From positions 41,061 through 105,060 of the forward strand of contig JAWKNJ010000022.1 of NCBI GenBank assembly GCA_041391765.1: 64,000 nucleotides of DNA, in the 5' to 3' direction. Below, piece by piece: positions 36,466-44,795 of the stretch (positions are counted from its first letter, which is position 1; each line of letters begins with the position of its first letter). This stretch comes from SHAN690 sp041391765. GTDB taxonomy: Bacteria > Bacteroidota > Bacteroidia > Flavobacteriales_G > Salibacteraceae. Position numbers and translations under genes: made by a program. Under the pieces are notes generated by a model. It was not told the origin of the DNA and ran no database searches. It saw nothing but the letters and a program-made list of their open reading frames with translations.

Positions 36466-37362
36466 GGTAACCCTTCGAATGCTCACCAAATAAACTCCAC
36501 TGAAAATAAGGATGGCCGCGACCACTTGAATCCAATGGAGTTTTTCCATCCCAAGCATCAAGCTTAACGATCCTGCCAAAACGGGTTGAAGGTAGATGTA
36601 TGAACTCACAATGGTGGGGCTGAGCGTTTTCATGGCAAACAGGTTTAGGAAATAAACCAAGAAACTAACCCCCACAATTACGTATATCACACCCCAGAAA
36701 ATTTCAGTCGGCATGTTTTGCCAATCGACCTTCAGCGCCTGATCATACCCAAATGGAAACACCATTACACAACCGAACGTAAAGACCCATTTGATCACCG
36801 TCATCGCCTCGTATTTTGCCATCAATGGCTTCACAGAGATGAGGTAGATTCCATAGCTCAATGAATTAATCAGAATCATAAAGTCGCCCAGCGGATTTCC
36901 ATGACCCCAGTCCAATTCATCGCCTCCAATGGCTGCGGGTAAAATGATGAGCATCAGCGCTCCCACAATGCCCATGCTTACACCAACCACCTTGGCTGGA
37001 GTAACCGCTTCTTTCAGGATCACAGCCGATGCAAGCAAAACCAAAATCGGATTGCTTGTCATGATCACGGATGAGTTGAGTGGGGAAGTTAGACTCAATC
37101 CATTGAAAAAGAACAATTGATTCATCGCCACACCAAAAAGGGCACACTGGATGAATTTTGGAAAATCTTTCCTGTCGATTTTTTCATTTGACATGAAACG
37201 ATGAACAATCCAGAAGAGAATAGTGGCTCCGAAAACACGGTAGAATATGAATCCCGATGGACCGACATAGGTGGGCATGATGCCTTTCGCCACGATGTAG
37301 TTTACCGCATAGAATATGCCAACTACAAGCAGGGCCAAATGCGCCTGTGTCGCCTTACTCAC
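36451..37362 (-). CDS. EamA/DMT-family transporter
   Basis: The protein has 303 residues and ten predicted membrane helices in two EamA repeats (about 8-140 and 155-295), with GIFYAVNYIVAKG at the start and the second-repeat LYFLNLFAMKTLSPTIVSSYIYLQP-like stretch. It is a drug/metabolite exporter of unknown substrate. The start is a GTG at 37362 that overlaps the ArsC-like stop by 8 bp, so the two are probably co-expressed. Confidence 0.88.
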   Translation of the reverse strand: MSKATQAHLALLVVGIFYAVNYIVAKGIMPTYVGPSGFIFYRVFGATILFWIVHRFMSNEKIDRKDFPKFIQCALFGVAMNQLFFFNGLSLTSPLNSSVIMTSNPILVLLASAVILKEAVTPAKVVGVSMGIVGALMLIILPAAIGGDELDWGHGNPLGDFMILINSLSYGIYLISVKPLMAKYEAMTVIKWVFTFGCVMVFPFGYDQALKVDWQNMPTEIFWGVIYVIVGVSFLVYFLNLFAMKTLSPTIVSSYIYLQPVLAGSLSLMLGMEKLHWIQVVAAILIFSGVYLVSIRRVTLAND

Positions 37363-37705
37363 CCATTCTGGTTTTAATAGTTTCTACTGTGGCCTTTGTG
37401 TTTCCGGTAAACACATCCTTGCCGATAAAATAGACAGGTCGCTTTAAAAAGGTATACTCTTCCAGAATAAGCTTTTTGTAGTCTGCCTCGCCAAGATTTT
37501 TTTCATGAAGACCCCACTCACGGAATTTCATTGCTCTGCGACTAAAGAGGCCTTCATAGCTTCCAATCACAGACTTTGCGTAGTCCAAATCTTTCTCTAA
37601 AATATTTGTTTGTCGGATATCAATCAGCTCAAACCCTTCGGTTCCCGTTTCCTTCATGATCTGCTGACATGTGCTGCAAGTGCTTAGGAAGTAAATCTTT
37701 TTCAC
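37355..37705 (-). CDS. ArsC/Spx-like thioredoxin-fold protein
   Basis: The protein has 116 residues. Starting at the GTG at 37705 it opens KKIYFLSTCSTCQQIMKE with a CSTC motif, the hallmark of the ArsC/Spx family, followed by FLKRPVYFIGKDVFTGN. The frame is open upstream, but that part would be antisense to the divergent LPG-type gene. Family members are arsenate reductases or, with no proven activity, small regulatory proteins; the Bacteroidota version is usually left uncharacterised. It is followed by the EamA transporter. Confidence 0.82.
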   Translation of the reverse strand: MKKIYFLSTCSTCQQIMKETGTEGFELIDIRQTNILEKDLDYAKSVIGSYEGLFSRRAMKFREWGLHEKNLGEADYKKLILEEYTFLKRPVYFIGKDVFTGNTKATVETIKTRMGE

Positions 37706-37751
37706 GCCAAAGTGGAAATTTAGGGGGCAAAAGTAGATTTTCACGGTTCCA

Positions 37752-38858
37752 ATGGCGAAACGTTCTAACCCCATCCGGCAATTACTGAGTCCCAGCAAGA
37801 TTTTCATCCCGATCGGAATTGGGCTGGCCATTGTGGCTTGGTTCCTTTACCGCGACTTTCAAGAGCAGCAAGAAGCGTTTCACGCTATTTCATGGGGTTG
37901 GCGATCTGCAGGATGGTTTGGCGTGGCGCTGATCATGGTTGCGCTTCGCGATGTTGGCTACATGATACGTATTCGCATCCTAACGGACTATCAGCTGAAC
38001 TGGCGACAGGCATTCGATGTGATCATGCTTTGGGAGTTTGCCTCGTCTGTTACTCCCTCAATTGTGGGCGGATCAAGCGTGGCCATTTTTATCGTGAATC
38101 GCGAAAAAATTTCCTTGGGCAGGAGCACGGCCGTGGTTATGATTACTGCCTTCTTGGATGAACTCTTTTATGTGTTGATGGTTCCCTTATTGCTTCTGAT
38201 TGTCGGTTGGTCGAATTTGTTTCCCGTTGCACTTCAAAAGGAATTCTTTGGGATCACATTGGGGGCAAGAGAAATCTTCATTGTAGGCTACGTCTTTATT
38301 CTCATTCTTATTACCGCAATATATCTAGGCATTTTCAGATATCCCAAAGCAGCGCGAGCGCTGATCATTCGAGTCTTCTCTACTCGATTGTTGAAGCGAT
38401 GGAAAGAAGGTGCAACGGAAACGGGTGATGATCTGGTTGTGACGAGTTCTGAATTGAACACGAAGCCAAAATCTTTCTGGTTGAAGGCATTCACTGCTAC
38501 TTTTTTGAGTTGGACTGCCAGATTTTGGGTGGTAAACTTCCTGATTCTTTCTTTCACGGTCCTAGACCTAAGTATTGCTGATCACTTCCTGATTTATGCC
38601 CGCCAACTAGTGATGTGGGTTATTTTACTCATCTCCCCAACACCGGGTGGTAGCGGAGTGGCAGAGGTCGCCTTCAGCGGTTTTCTTCAGCAATTCATTG
38701 CCCCAGCTGGCTTGGCCATTTCGATTGGAGTATTGTGGCGCATCATCAGCTATTATCCCTACTTGCTTATGGGAGCTATCATTCTTCCGCGCTGGGTTCA
38801 GCGCGTCTATTTGGGCAGGAAATTGATTCGATTCAAGAAACCCGATTTAAACAACTAA
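37752..38858 (+). CDS. Lysylphosphatidylglycerol-synthase-TM-like membrane protein
   Basis: The protein has 368 residues with about seven to eight membrane helices. Family hallmarks of the LPG_synthase_TM (UPF0104/YbhN) group are visible: SSVTPSIVGGSSVAIFIV early, and the C-terminal glycine-rich SPTPGGSGVAEVAFSGF, which is the flippase-like signature. It lacks the soluble aminoacyl-transfer domain of MprF, so lipid translocation is likelier than synthesis. It is divergent from the ArsC-like gene; TAGATTTT at 37734-37741 could be its -7 box. Confidence 0.88.
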   Translation: MAKRSNPIRQLLSPSKIFIPIGIGLAIVAWFLYRDFQEQQEAFHAISWGWRSAGWFGVALIMVALRDVGYMIRIRILTDYQLNWRQAFDVIMLWEFASSVTPSIVGGSSVAIFIVNREKISLGRSTAVVMITAFLDELFYVLMVPLLLLIVGWSNLFPVALQKEFFGITLGAREIFIVGYVFILILITAIYLGIFRYPKAARALIIRVFSTRLLKRWKEGATETGDDLVVTSSELNTKPKSFWLKAFTATFLSWTARFWVVNFLILSFTVLDLSIADHFLIYARQLVMWVILLISPTPGGSGVAEVAFSGFLQQFIAPAGLAISIGVLWRIISYYPYLLMGAIILPRWVQRVYLGRKLIRFKKPDLNN

Positions 38859-38869
38859 GCCAGCAAGCA

Positions 38870-39619
38870 TTATTCTCCGCCTCTCACTTCCAAAGAAATT
38901 TCTTCAGACCACAATTTTAGTTCATCACGAAGTTTTGCATGGTAGTCCTGTATGTATTGAATTGTAGCAGCGGTTCCAAAACTAAAAAAAGAAATACCTC
39001 TGAAATTCTTCTCCAATTCCTCGTATTTGATTGCCTTAGAAAGTTCATAAGAGTCGACAACCTTATCACCAAGTAAAACATTCAGTTCAATGTCCATTGA
39101 TGCCTTAAAGTCATACATCTTCTCCCTATTCCATGGAACCCATGTGACATAAGGAATTGGCGCGTATATACCCGTATAAACGGTATGATGTTTTACGCAG
39201 TAATTGTAACTAACGTCAAAATCCTTAATTGTAAGATATAATGATGCGCCATCCGGGATGGGTAGCGCCACGCTATTGAATATTTGATTCAATTCATTTT
39301 CAATCGTATTTTTCACTTCTTCATAGACTTCTCCTTTCGGTTTGCAATAAAACTCTTGCTTATATCTCATGTAAACTAATAGGAATAGAAACCCTTTATC
39401 CTTTAACTCAACCTTTGTAGAATTTCTCTTTGCGTATTCCGGAAAATCAACAACCAAAGGATATTTTGGATCATCGATTTGCAAAATCGCTCGATACGGT
39501 GTTCCCTCAATGTTCTTAACCACCAACTTCTGATAGTTACAGCCAGAAGCAATCGATAGAAAGAGAAACAAGACGAGAAGCCGAACAAGTCGACTCTGTA
39601 TGAGAGACAATAAAAGCAT
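38870..39619 (-). CDS. Predicted lipoprotein of unknown function
   Basis: The protein has 249 residues with a lipoprotein signal (LFLFLSIASGC, lipobox Cys27). The mature part is mixed alpha/beta with aromatic-rich stretches (YVTWVPWNREKMYDF) and no motif I recognise. It stands 32 bp downstream of the TPR-SpoIIE gene in the same orientation and may be its operon partner. Confidence 0.7.
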   Translation of the reverse strand: MLLLSLIQSRLVRLLVLFLFLSIASGCNYQKLVVKNIEGTPYRAILQIDDPKYPLVVDFPEYAKRNSTKVELKDKGFLFLLVYMRYKQEFYCKPKGEVYEEVKNTIENELNQIFNSVALPIPDGASLYLTIKDFDVSYNYCVKHHTVYTGIYAPIPYVTWVPWNREKMYDFKASMDIELNVLLGDKVVDSYELSKAIKYEELEKNFRGISFFSFGTAATIQYIQDYHAKLRDELKLWSEEISLEVRGGE

Positions 39620-39651
39620 CAGTATTTAACGTAAATCCGATTCAAGTTGAA

Positions 39652-41949
39652 TCACACAATGGTTAAACCAATCACACAAACATCATCAATTTGTTCGATT
39701 TCACCTCGCCATTGATTGAATTCCATTTCAAGCAATTGACTTTGCTCTTCAATCGGATTTTGCGCTAAATCACACAGGGTCTTTTTAAATTTTCCGCTTT
39801 TGTATTTCTTACCAGTTTCACCTCCAAACTGATCCGGGAATCCATCGCTGAACACATAAATAGTGTCTCCGGAGTTCAGGGAAACAATGTGATTGGTAAA
39901 TGCTGTTGGCCACTCATATTTCCCGATTGGCTGCTTGTCCGCTTTATATTCTTCCACTTCCTCGGCACCTTTTCTTACTACCCAAAGCGGATTGTGCGCA
40001 CCTGCCCAACGAATTTCGTTGATCATTTTATTCCAGACACAAAGAGAAATATCCATTCCGTCCTTCACCTCTTCTTCGCTCTTTTCAAACTCGGCTATGA
40101 CCAGCTCACGGCACTTGTCCAGTATGTCGCTCGGCTGACGAAGCCCAAATTCGCGCACGCAACGATTCAACCCGTTCACGCACACCACAGACACCATGGC
40201 CCCCGGAACACCATGACCGGTGCAGTCTGCCGCAGCGAAGAAGACCTCATCGCCAATGGGCTCCAGCCAGTAAAAATCTCCGGCAACCACATCCTTCGGG
40301 CGATAAAGAATAAAGCTATTTGGCAGCGATTCGCGAACCAGTGGATCGGGCGGCAGAATTGCGGTTTGAATGCGCTTTGCATAATGAATACTATCAAGCA
40401 CTTCTTTGTTCTTTTCGGCCAACTGCTCGTGTGCTTCTTCAACCTCCACCTTTTGATGTTCGATGATGTCGCGCTGTTTGCGAGTCACCCGAAACCTGTT
40501 GTACATAAAACCTCCGAATAGTGCCAGCAAACCCAATCCACCAAAAAGTGCGTATCGCTGCGTTCGCTCCTGGCTGAGCTGAGCCTCCTGGGCAGCAATT
40601 TGCGCTTCAGCCACACGCTGGGCCTCAGCAGCTTGCACACTGTCTGCAGCAGCCTGCTTTTCATAAGCATATTTATACTCCGTTCGAATCAACTCACGTT
40701 CATTCTCCTCGCTTTCGATGCTATCCCGATACGCAACGAACATCTCATAAAACTCCAATGCCTTTGCCGGATTACCAAGGTTCTTTTGAGCCAAATAGGC
40801 GATGCGTGCTCCATCTCGCATCTCGATAATATGATCAATCTCTTCCGCTCCACGAATGGCCTTGGACGCGTAGCCCACAGATTTCTGATACTTACTTCTC
40901 GCAAGACTTATGTCATGTGCATTCGAGGCTGAGTCCCCTTGTTTCAGGTAAAGGTTCGCCAGACAATTGTTTGAAACAACCACTCCCCGACTAAAACCGG
41001 ATCGGTCTCTGATCTCCAGAGCCTTTCCGACCAAATTGATCCCCTGCTGAAATTGCCCCATAGCTCCGTAGAGCACGCCCATGTTGTTGTAGGAAAACGA
41101 CAGCACAATGTCCTCTGCGTTGTTCTTCATTCGAAGCTCTAAGGCCTTGTAGTGGTAATCGAGCGCCTTTTCAAAATCGCCCATCCAGCGATAGGCGTTT
41201 CCCATGTTGTTATACAGCGATGCCAGAGCCAATTCGTTGCCGAGTGCCTTCTGAGCTTCAACAGCTTTATTTGATAGCTCCACGAATTTTTCTTCTTCGT
41301 CTTGCAACAAATAAAGCCAGGCGATCTTTGCATATGCTGTGGCCACCTTCTCCATGTCATTCGAGGATTCCGCCACCGTCAACAACTTGTATGCATAATT
41401 GACGGCATCCGCATAGTTACCCAGTTCCTCATATGCACCGGCCAAAGCACTGTAAGCCTCGTTGGTGATTTCTTCATTCCCAGTAGCTTGAGCAATTTTC
41501 AGACATTCCTTTCCCGCTTTCACGGCTTCGTGATTTTCTCCTGTGGAAGTGAGTGCATAGGTTAGACTTATTAGACTGGAAGCTATGCGTGTTGAATCCT
41601 TCAACTCTCTGTAAATCTTCAGAGCTTTGCGTTGCGCATCGCGGCTTTCTTCATACGATCCTAGTCCGGACTCTATCCGACCTATCATATGAAGCGCATT
41701 CGCCTCGTGCGGTTTTGATTTGATTCTTCGAGAAAACTCAAGCAACAACGTTGCATGCACCAACGCGCTATCATATTCGTGTGACTGGCGCTCATCATCG
41801 ACCAGCGCGAAAAGTGCGCTGGCCCTGGCAGTATCCACTGACTTCGCCTCACTCCACTTGGACCAAAGCTCCTCTCGATCAACTTGTGCAACGATCGAAT
41901 GAATGAATAGGTTCAGAAAAAATATGCAGATGAATTTAGGTCGTAGCAT
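39652..41949 (-). CDS. TPR-containing SpoIIE-type PP2C phosphatase
   Basis: The protein has 765 residues: signal peptide (1-21), about eight TPRs (35-390), coiled coil, membrane helix (466-488), cytoplasmic coiled coil and a SpoIIE/RsbU phosphatase domain (about 525-765). The metal-binding Asp residues are visible in VVAGDFYWLE, AAADCTGHGVPGAM, FSDGFPDQFGG and the terminal IDDVCVIGL. Such enzymes dephosphorylate anti-sigma-factor antagonists or similar proteins. No STAS or RsbW gene is adjacent. The layout mirrors the two TPR kinases in this window. Confidence 0.9.
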   Translation of the reverse strand: MLRPKFICIFFLNLFIHSIVAQVDREELWSKWSEAKSVDTARASALFALVDDERQSHEYDSALVHATLLLEFSRRIKSKPHEANALHMIGRIESGLGSYEESRDAQRKALKIYRELKDSTRIASSLISLTYALTSTGENHEAVKAGKECLKIAQATGNEEITNEAYSALAGAYEELGNYADAVNYAYKLLTVAESSNDMEKVATAYAKIAWLYLLQDEEEKFVELSNKAVEAQKALGNELALASLYNNMGNAYRWMGDFEKALDYHYKALELRMKNNAEDIVLSFSYNNMGVLYGAMGQFQQGINLVGKALEIRDRSGFSRGVVVSNNCLANLYLKQGDSASNAHDISLARSKYQKSVGYASKAIRGAEEIDHIIEMRDGARIAYLAQKNLGNPAKALEFYEMFVAYRDSIESEENERELIRTEYKYAYEKQAAADSVQAAEAQRVAEAQIAAQEAQLSQERTQRYALFGGLGLLALFGGFMYNRFRVTRKQRDIIEHQKVEVEEAHEQLAEKNKEVLDSIHYAKRIQTAILPPDPLVRESLPNSFILYRPKDVVAGDFYWLEPIGDEVFFAAADCTGHGVPGAMVSVVCVNGLNRCVREFGLRQPSDILDKCRELVIAEFEKSEEEVKDGMDISLCVWNKMINEIRWAGAHNPLWVVRKGAEEVEEYKADKQPIGKYEWPTAFTNHIVSLNSGDTIYVFSDGFPDQFGGETGKKYKSGKFKKTLCDLAQNPIEEQSQLLEMEFNQWRGEIEQIDDVCVIGLTIV

Positions 41950-42076
41950 TCTCTTACAATTCTATGGAATTGGATGCTAATGCGCTGTTTCTCTGAACCT
42001 GATTTAGTCACTCATTCAATACAATCCCTTGACCGAAGGCATTACAAAATCCATTCACCGAACCGCACAAGGCTGA

Positions 42077-42085
42077 TACCTTTGC
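42077..42085 (+). promoter_or_regulatory. TAnnTTTGC box upstream of the LamG repeat gene
   Basis: TACCTTTGC is a perfect nine-base match, 30 bases before the ATG at 42116. Confidence 0.5.
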
Positions 42086-42115
42086 ATCTCAGTACTACGA
42101 TTTCAATCCTTATCT

Positions 42116-43954
42116 ATGACACGTCACTCACTACTAACCATTTCGTTTTGCGCCCTTTTTTTAATCCCCCTTATCGAAACTGTTAACGCTCAAAACGCAT
42201 TGAATTTCGATGGTACAAATGATCTGGTTCAAACCTCGTTTGGTGGAGTGCTTGGAACCACGGATCGAACCTTTGAAGCATGGATTAAGGTGAATTCGGG
42301 CATTTCATCCAATTGTGCCATTTCTGACTATGGATTAAATGCCGTTGGCTCGAGAAACACTTTCAATGTGGGTTCCGGTTATAGTCTGTCATTTATTTCT
42401 GGAGGAACGAATGCCAACATTTCCTCCGCGAGCAATGCAATTACACCGGCAGTTTGGACGCATGTTGCGTTTGTCTTGAATAGCGGAACAGGCTATCTGT
42501 ATGTGAATGGAACACAGGTTGCTACGGGTAACCTAAGCACTGTAAACACTCCTTCAGGAAATACTAATCTAAGGATAGGTGAGCGTGTGCCGGGAGGAAG
42601 CATTCCATTCCCTGGTTCTATTGATGAAGTTCGAATTTGGAACTATGCCAGAAGTTCAGCGGAAATCAATGCCAGTATGAACGATGAATTTTGTTCCATC
42701 CCCACGGGGTTGGTGGCCTATTACAAATTTAATGAAGGCGTAGCCGCGGGTACAAACACGGGCTTAACGAGCGCTCCGGATGTCAGTGGAAGCGGAAACA
42801 GCGGAACGCTTTCAGGCTTTTCATTGAGCGGAAGCACATCAAACTGGGTGAGCGGAGTTACATTAGGAACAACAACATCCACCGCTGTTTTGGCAATAAC
42901 TGAGTGTGACAGCTTTACAAGCCCTAGTGGAAATTATACTTGGAGCACGCCTGGCACCTATTATGACACTATTGAAACTACAACAGGTTGCGACTCCGCG
43001 ATCACCATTTTTCTTTCCATCAACAATTCTACAACAAGCACAATCAATGCGAGTGAGTGCCAGAGCTATACCTCGCCCAGCGGAAACTACACCTGGACAA
43101 CATCCGGAACCTACATGGACCTCCTTCAAAATGCTTCGGGTTGCGACTCGATCATCACTGTAAATCTTGAAATCAACAACACCTCAAATACAATAGAAAT
43201 AGCTGCCTGTGACAGTTTCACCTCACCCAGTGGAAATTACATCTGGACAACCCCGGGAATTTATACAGACACATTAACCAACGTGGCAGGTTGCGACTCC
43301 CTTCTTAAAATCAATCTGACCATTACTGGAATGAGTGTTTCCACATCCATAGAAGAAACGGCCTGCTTCAGCTACACCTCACCAAGCGGATTGTACGTTT
43401 GGAACGTGTCCGGCATATACACAGACACCTTCGCCAGCTCCGTTGGATGTGATTCCATTGTATCTATTGACTTGACCATTGGAACCGTGGACACGAGTGT
43501 GACCAAAACCGGTACGATGCTAACCTCAAGTGCTGATACTGCAACCTACCAGTGGATTGATTGCAAGAATAACGAGCCGATTGAGGGAGAAACAAGCAAA
43601 TCATACCAACCTTCACAAACCGGAAACTACGCGGTGGTCGTAACACAAGCCGGATGCATGGATACGAGCGCATGCGTCAATGTGAAAATTGTTGGCGTTT
43701 CTAGCGTATTTTCCTCATCAGAGTTTCTTCTTTATCCCAATCCATCGATAGGGTCTGTCACCATTGACCTGAGCAGCCAATTTCAGCTCGCAGAGATTCG
43801 CGTTTTCGACATGAACGGCAAGCTTGTGAATGTTTTACCAAATGTATCCCGAAGCCTTGTTCAGCTTGAATTAGGCCAAGATGCTGGATTGTATGTGGTG
43901 GAGATTGTAACAGATGCCCGCGTTGAAGTGTTCAGGGTAATAAAATTGGAATAA
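42116..43954 (+). CDS. Secreted LamG-domain protein with four CDSF repeats and T9SS domain
   Basis: The protein has 612 residues: signal peptide (about 1-25), LamG/concanavalin-like domain (about 27-220, ALNFDGTNDLVQTSF to SIDEVRIWNYARSSAEI), then four repeats of about 51 residues starting at Cys264, Cys315, Cys365 and Cys417, each with (D/Q/F)S(F/Y)TSPSG followed later by GCDS, and a C-terminal T9SS domain (LYPNPSIGSVTIDL). Each repeat holds two Cys that could form a disulfide. It is probably a surface adhesin or glycan-binding protein; the ligand is unknown. Confidence 0.88.
   Translation: MTRHSLLTISFCALFLIPLIETVNAQNALNFDGTNDLVQTSFGGVLGTTDRTFEAWIKVNSGISSNCAISDYGLNAVGSRNTFNVGSGYSLSFISGGTNANISSASNAITPAVWTHVAFVLNSGTGYLYVNGTQVATGNLSTVNTPSGNTNLRIGERVPGGSIPFPGSIDEVRIWNYARSSAEINASMNDEFCSIPTGLVAYYKFNEGVAAGTNTGLTSAPDVSGSGNSGTLSGFSLSGSTSNWVSGVTLGTTTSTAVLAITECDSFTSPSGNYTWSTPGTYYDTIETTTGCDSAITIFLSINNSTTSTINASECQSYTSPSGNYTWTTSGTYMDLLQNASGCDSIITVNLEINNTSNTIEIAACDSFTSPSGNYIWTTPGIYTDTLTNVAGCDSLLKINLTITGMSVSTSIEETACFSYTSPSGLYVWNVSGIYTDTFASSVGCDSIVSIDLTIGTVDTSVTKTGTMLTSSADTATYQWIDCKNNEPIEGETSKSYQPSQTGNYAVVVTQAGCMDTSACVNVKIVGVSSVFSSSEFLLYPNPSIGSVTIDLSSQFQLAEIRVFDMNGKLVNVLPNVSRSLVQLELGQDAGLYVVEIVTDARVEVFRVIKLE
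42902..43490 (+). repeat. Four in-frame coding repeats of about 150 bp
   Basis: Copies start near 42905, 43058, 43208 and 43364 (spacings 153, 150 and 156 bp). They share the coded motif TSPSG.Y.W and a later GCDS. The copies have diverged at DNA level; they are gene-internal protein repeats. Confidence 0.85.
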
Positions 43955-44060
43955 GGGGCACCCCACATAGCAACTTCTCCTTGTTGTGTTTTATCAGGCC
44001 CTGTCCTCAGACGCAGCCTTTAATCCGAAAGCCTAATTTAGCATCCCGAAAAACAAAAAT

Positions 44061-44795
44061 GTGAAAGTCAGCATACTTCTGATAGAGGACGAACTGATTA
44101 TTGCCGAAGACATGCGTATGATATTGGAAGGCCTAGGATACGAGGTTCTTGGAATTGCTACGGATTATTCAGAAGCAATGGAGCTGCTTGAACAGAATAC
44201 CCCCGACATCGTCTTGGCAGACATCATGCTTGGGGGATCCAAAGATGGGGTGGACTTGGCAAAGGAAATACGCAAGAAGTATGAGCTGCCGTTGATTTTT
44301 GCCACCTCACACTCAGACAAGTTCACACTCGATAGGGCCAAGGAAGTAAAACCAAACGGCTACTTGGTCAAACCCTTTGACGAAAAAGACTTATTTGCGG
44401 CCATAGAGGTGGCCTTGGCCAACTTCGCTGGCGCGGAGCTCAACACTCAACATGCGGGAAATGAACCGGAAGGAATGTTGGTGCGTGACTCGGTTTATGT
44501 GAAAGAGAGACACCATTTTGTCAAGGTTAATTTGAATGAATTGCGTTGGATCATGGTAGATGGTAATTACCTTGAACTACATGCGGAACACAAGCGCTAT
44601 GTAATTCGATCCAGTTTACGCGACTTTCTTGATAAGCTGCGCATTCCACGCTTCCATAGGGTTCATAAATCTTTCGCAGTAAATCTCGAATGTATAGATG
44701 CCGTGAACAGTGATGGTATCATAGTTGGCAACACTACCATTCCTATGGGTCGAAACTACAGGGACGACCTGCTTCAAAAGCTCAATACGATCTAA
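44061..44795 (+). CDS. LytTR-family response regulator
   Basis: The protein has 244 residues: receiver domain with acidic pair Glu9/Asp10, phospho-acceptor Asp54 in VLADIMLGG and the KPF motif (VKPFDEKDLF), then a LytTR DNA-binding domain (about 140-242) with WIMVDGNYLELHAE and IPRFHRVHKSFAVNLECI. The start is a GTG at 44061; the ATG two bases earlier runs straight into a stop. It overlaps the kinase gene by one base (TAATG), a tight two-component pair. Confidence 0.93.
   Translation: MKVSILLIEDELIIAEDMRMILEGLGYEVLGIATDYSEAMELLEQNTPDIVLADIMLGGSKDGVDLAKEIRKKYELPLIFATSHSDKFTLDRAKEVKPNGYLVKPFDEKDLFAAIEVALANFAGAELNTQHAGNEPEGMLVRDSVYVKERHHFVKVNLNELRWIMVDGNYLELHAEHKRYVIRSSLRDFLDKLRIPRFHRVHKSFAVNLECIDAVNSDGIIVGNTTIPMGRNYRDDLLQKLNTI

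Noticed and set aside
39889..40521. Plus-strand ORF of 210 codons
   Set aside because: Antisense to the SpoIIE phosphatase domain, whose metal-binding residues are intact; a codon-bias shadow.
42902..43490. CRISPR-like regular repeats
   Set aside because: Spacing is about 150 bp, copies are diverged and stay in frame within a secreted protein; no cas genes are present.
43955..44060. GGGG CA CCCC hairpin after the LamG gene
   Set aside because: A two-base loop with four pairs and no T-run is not a convincing terminator.
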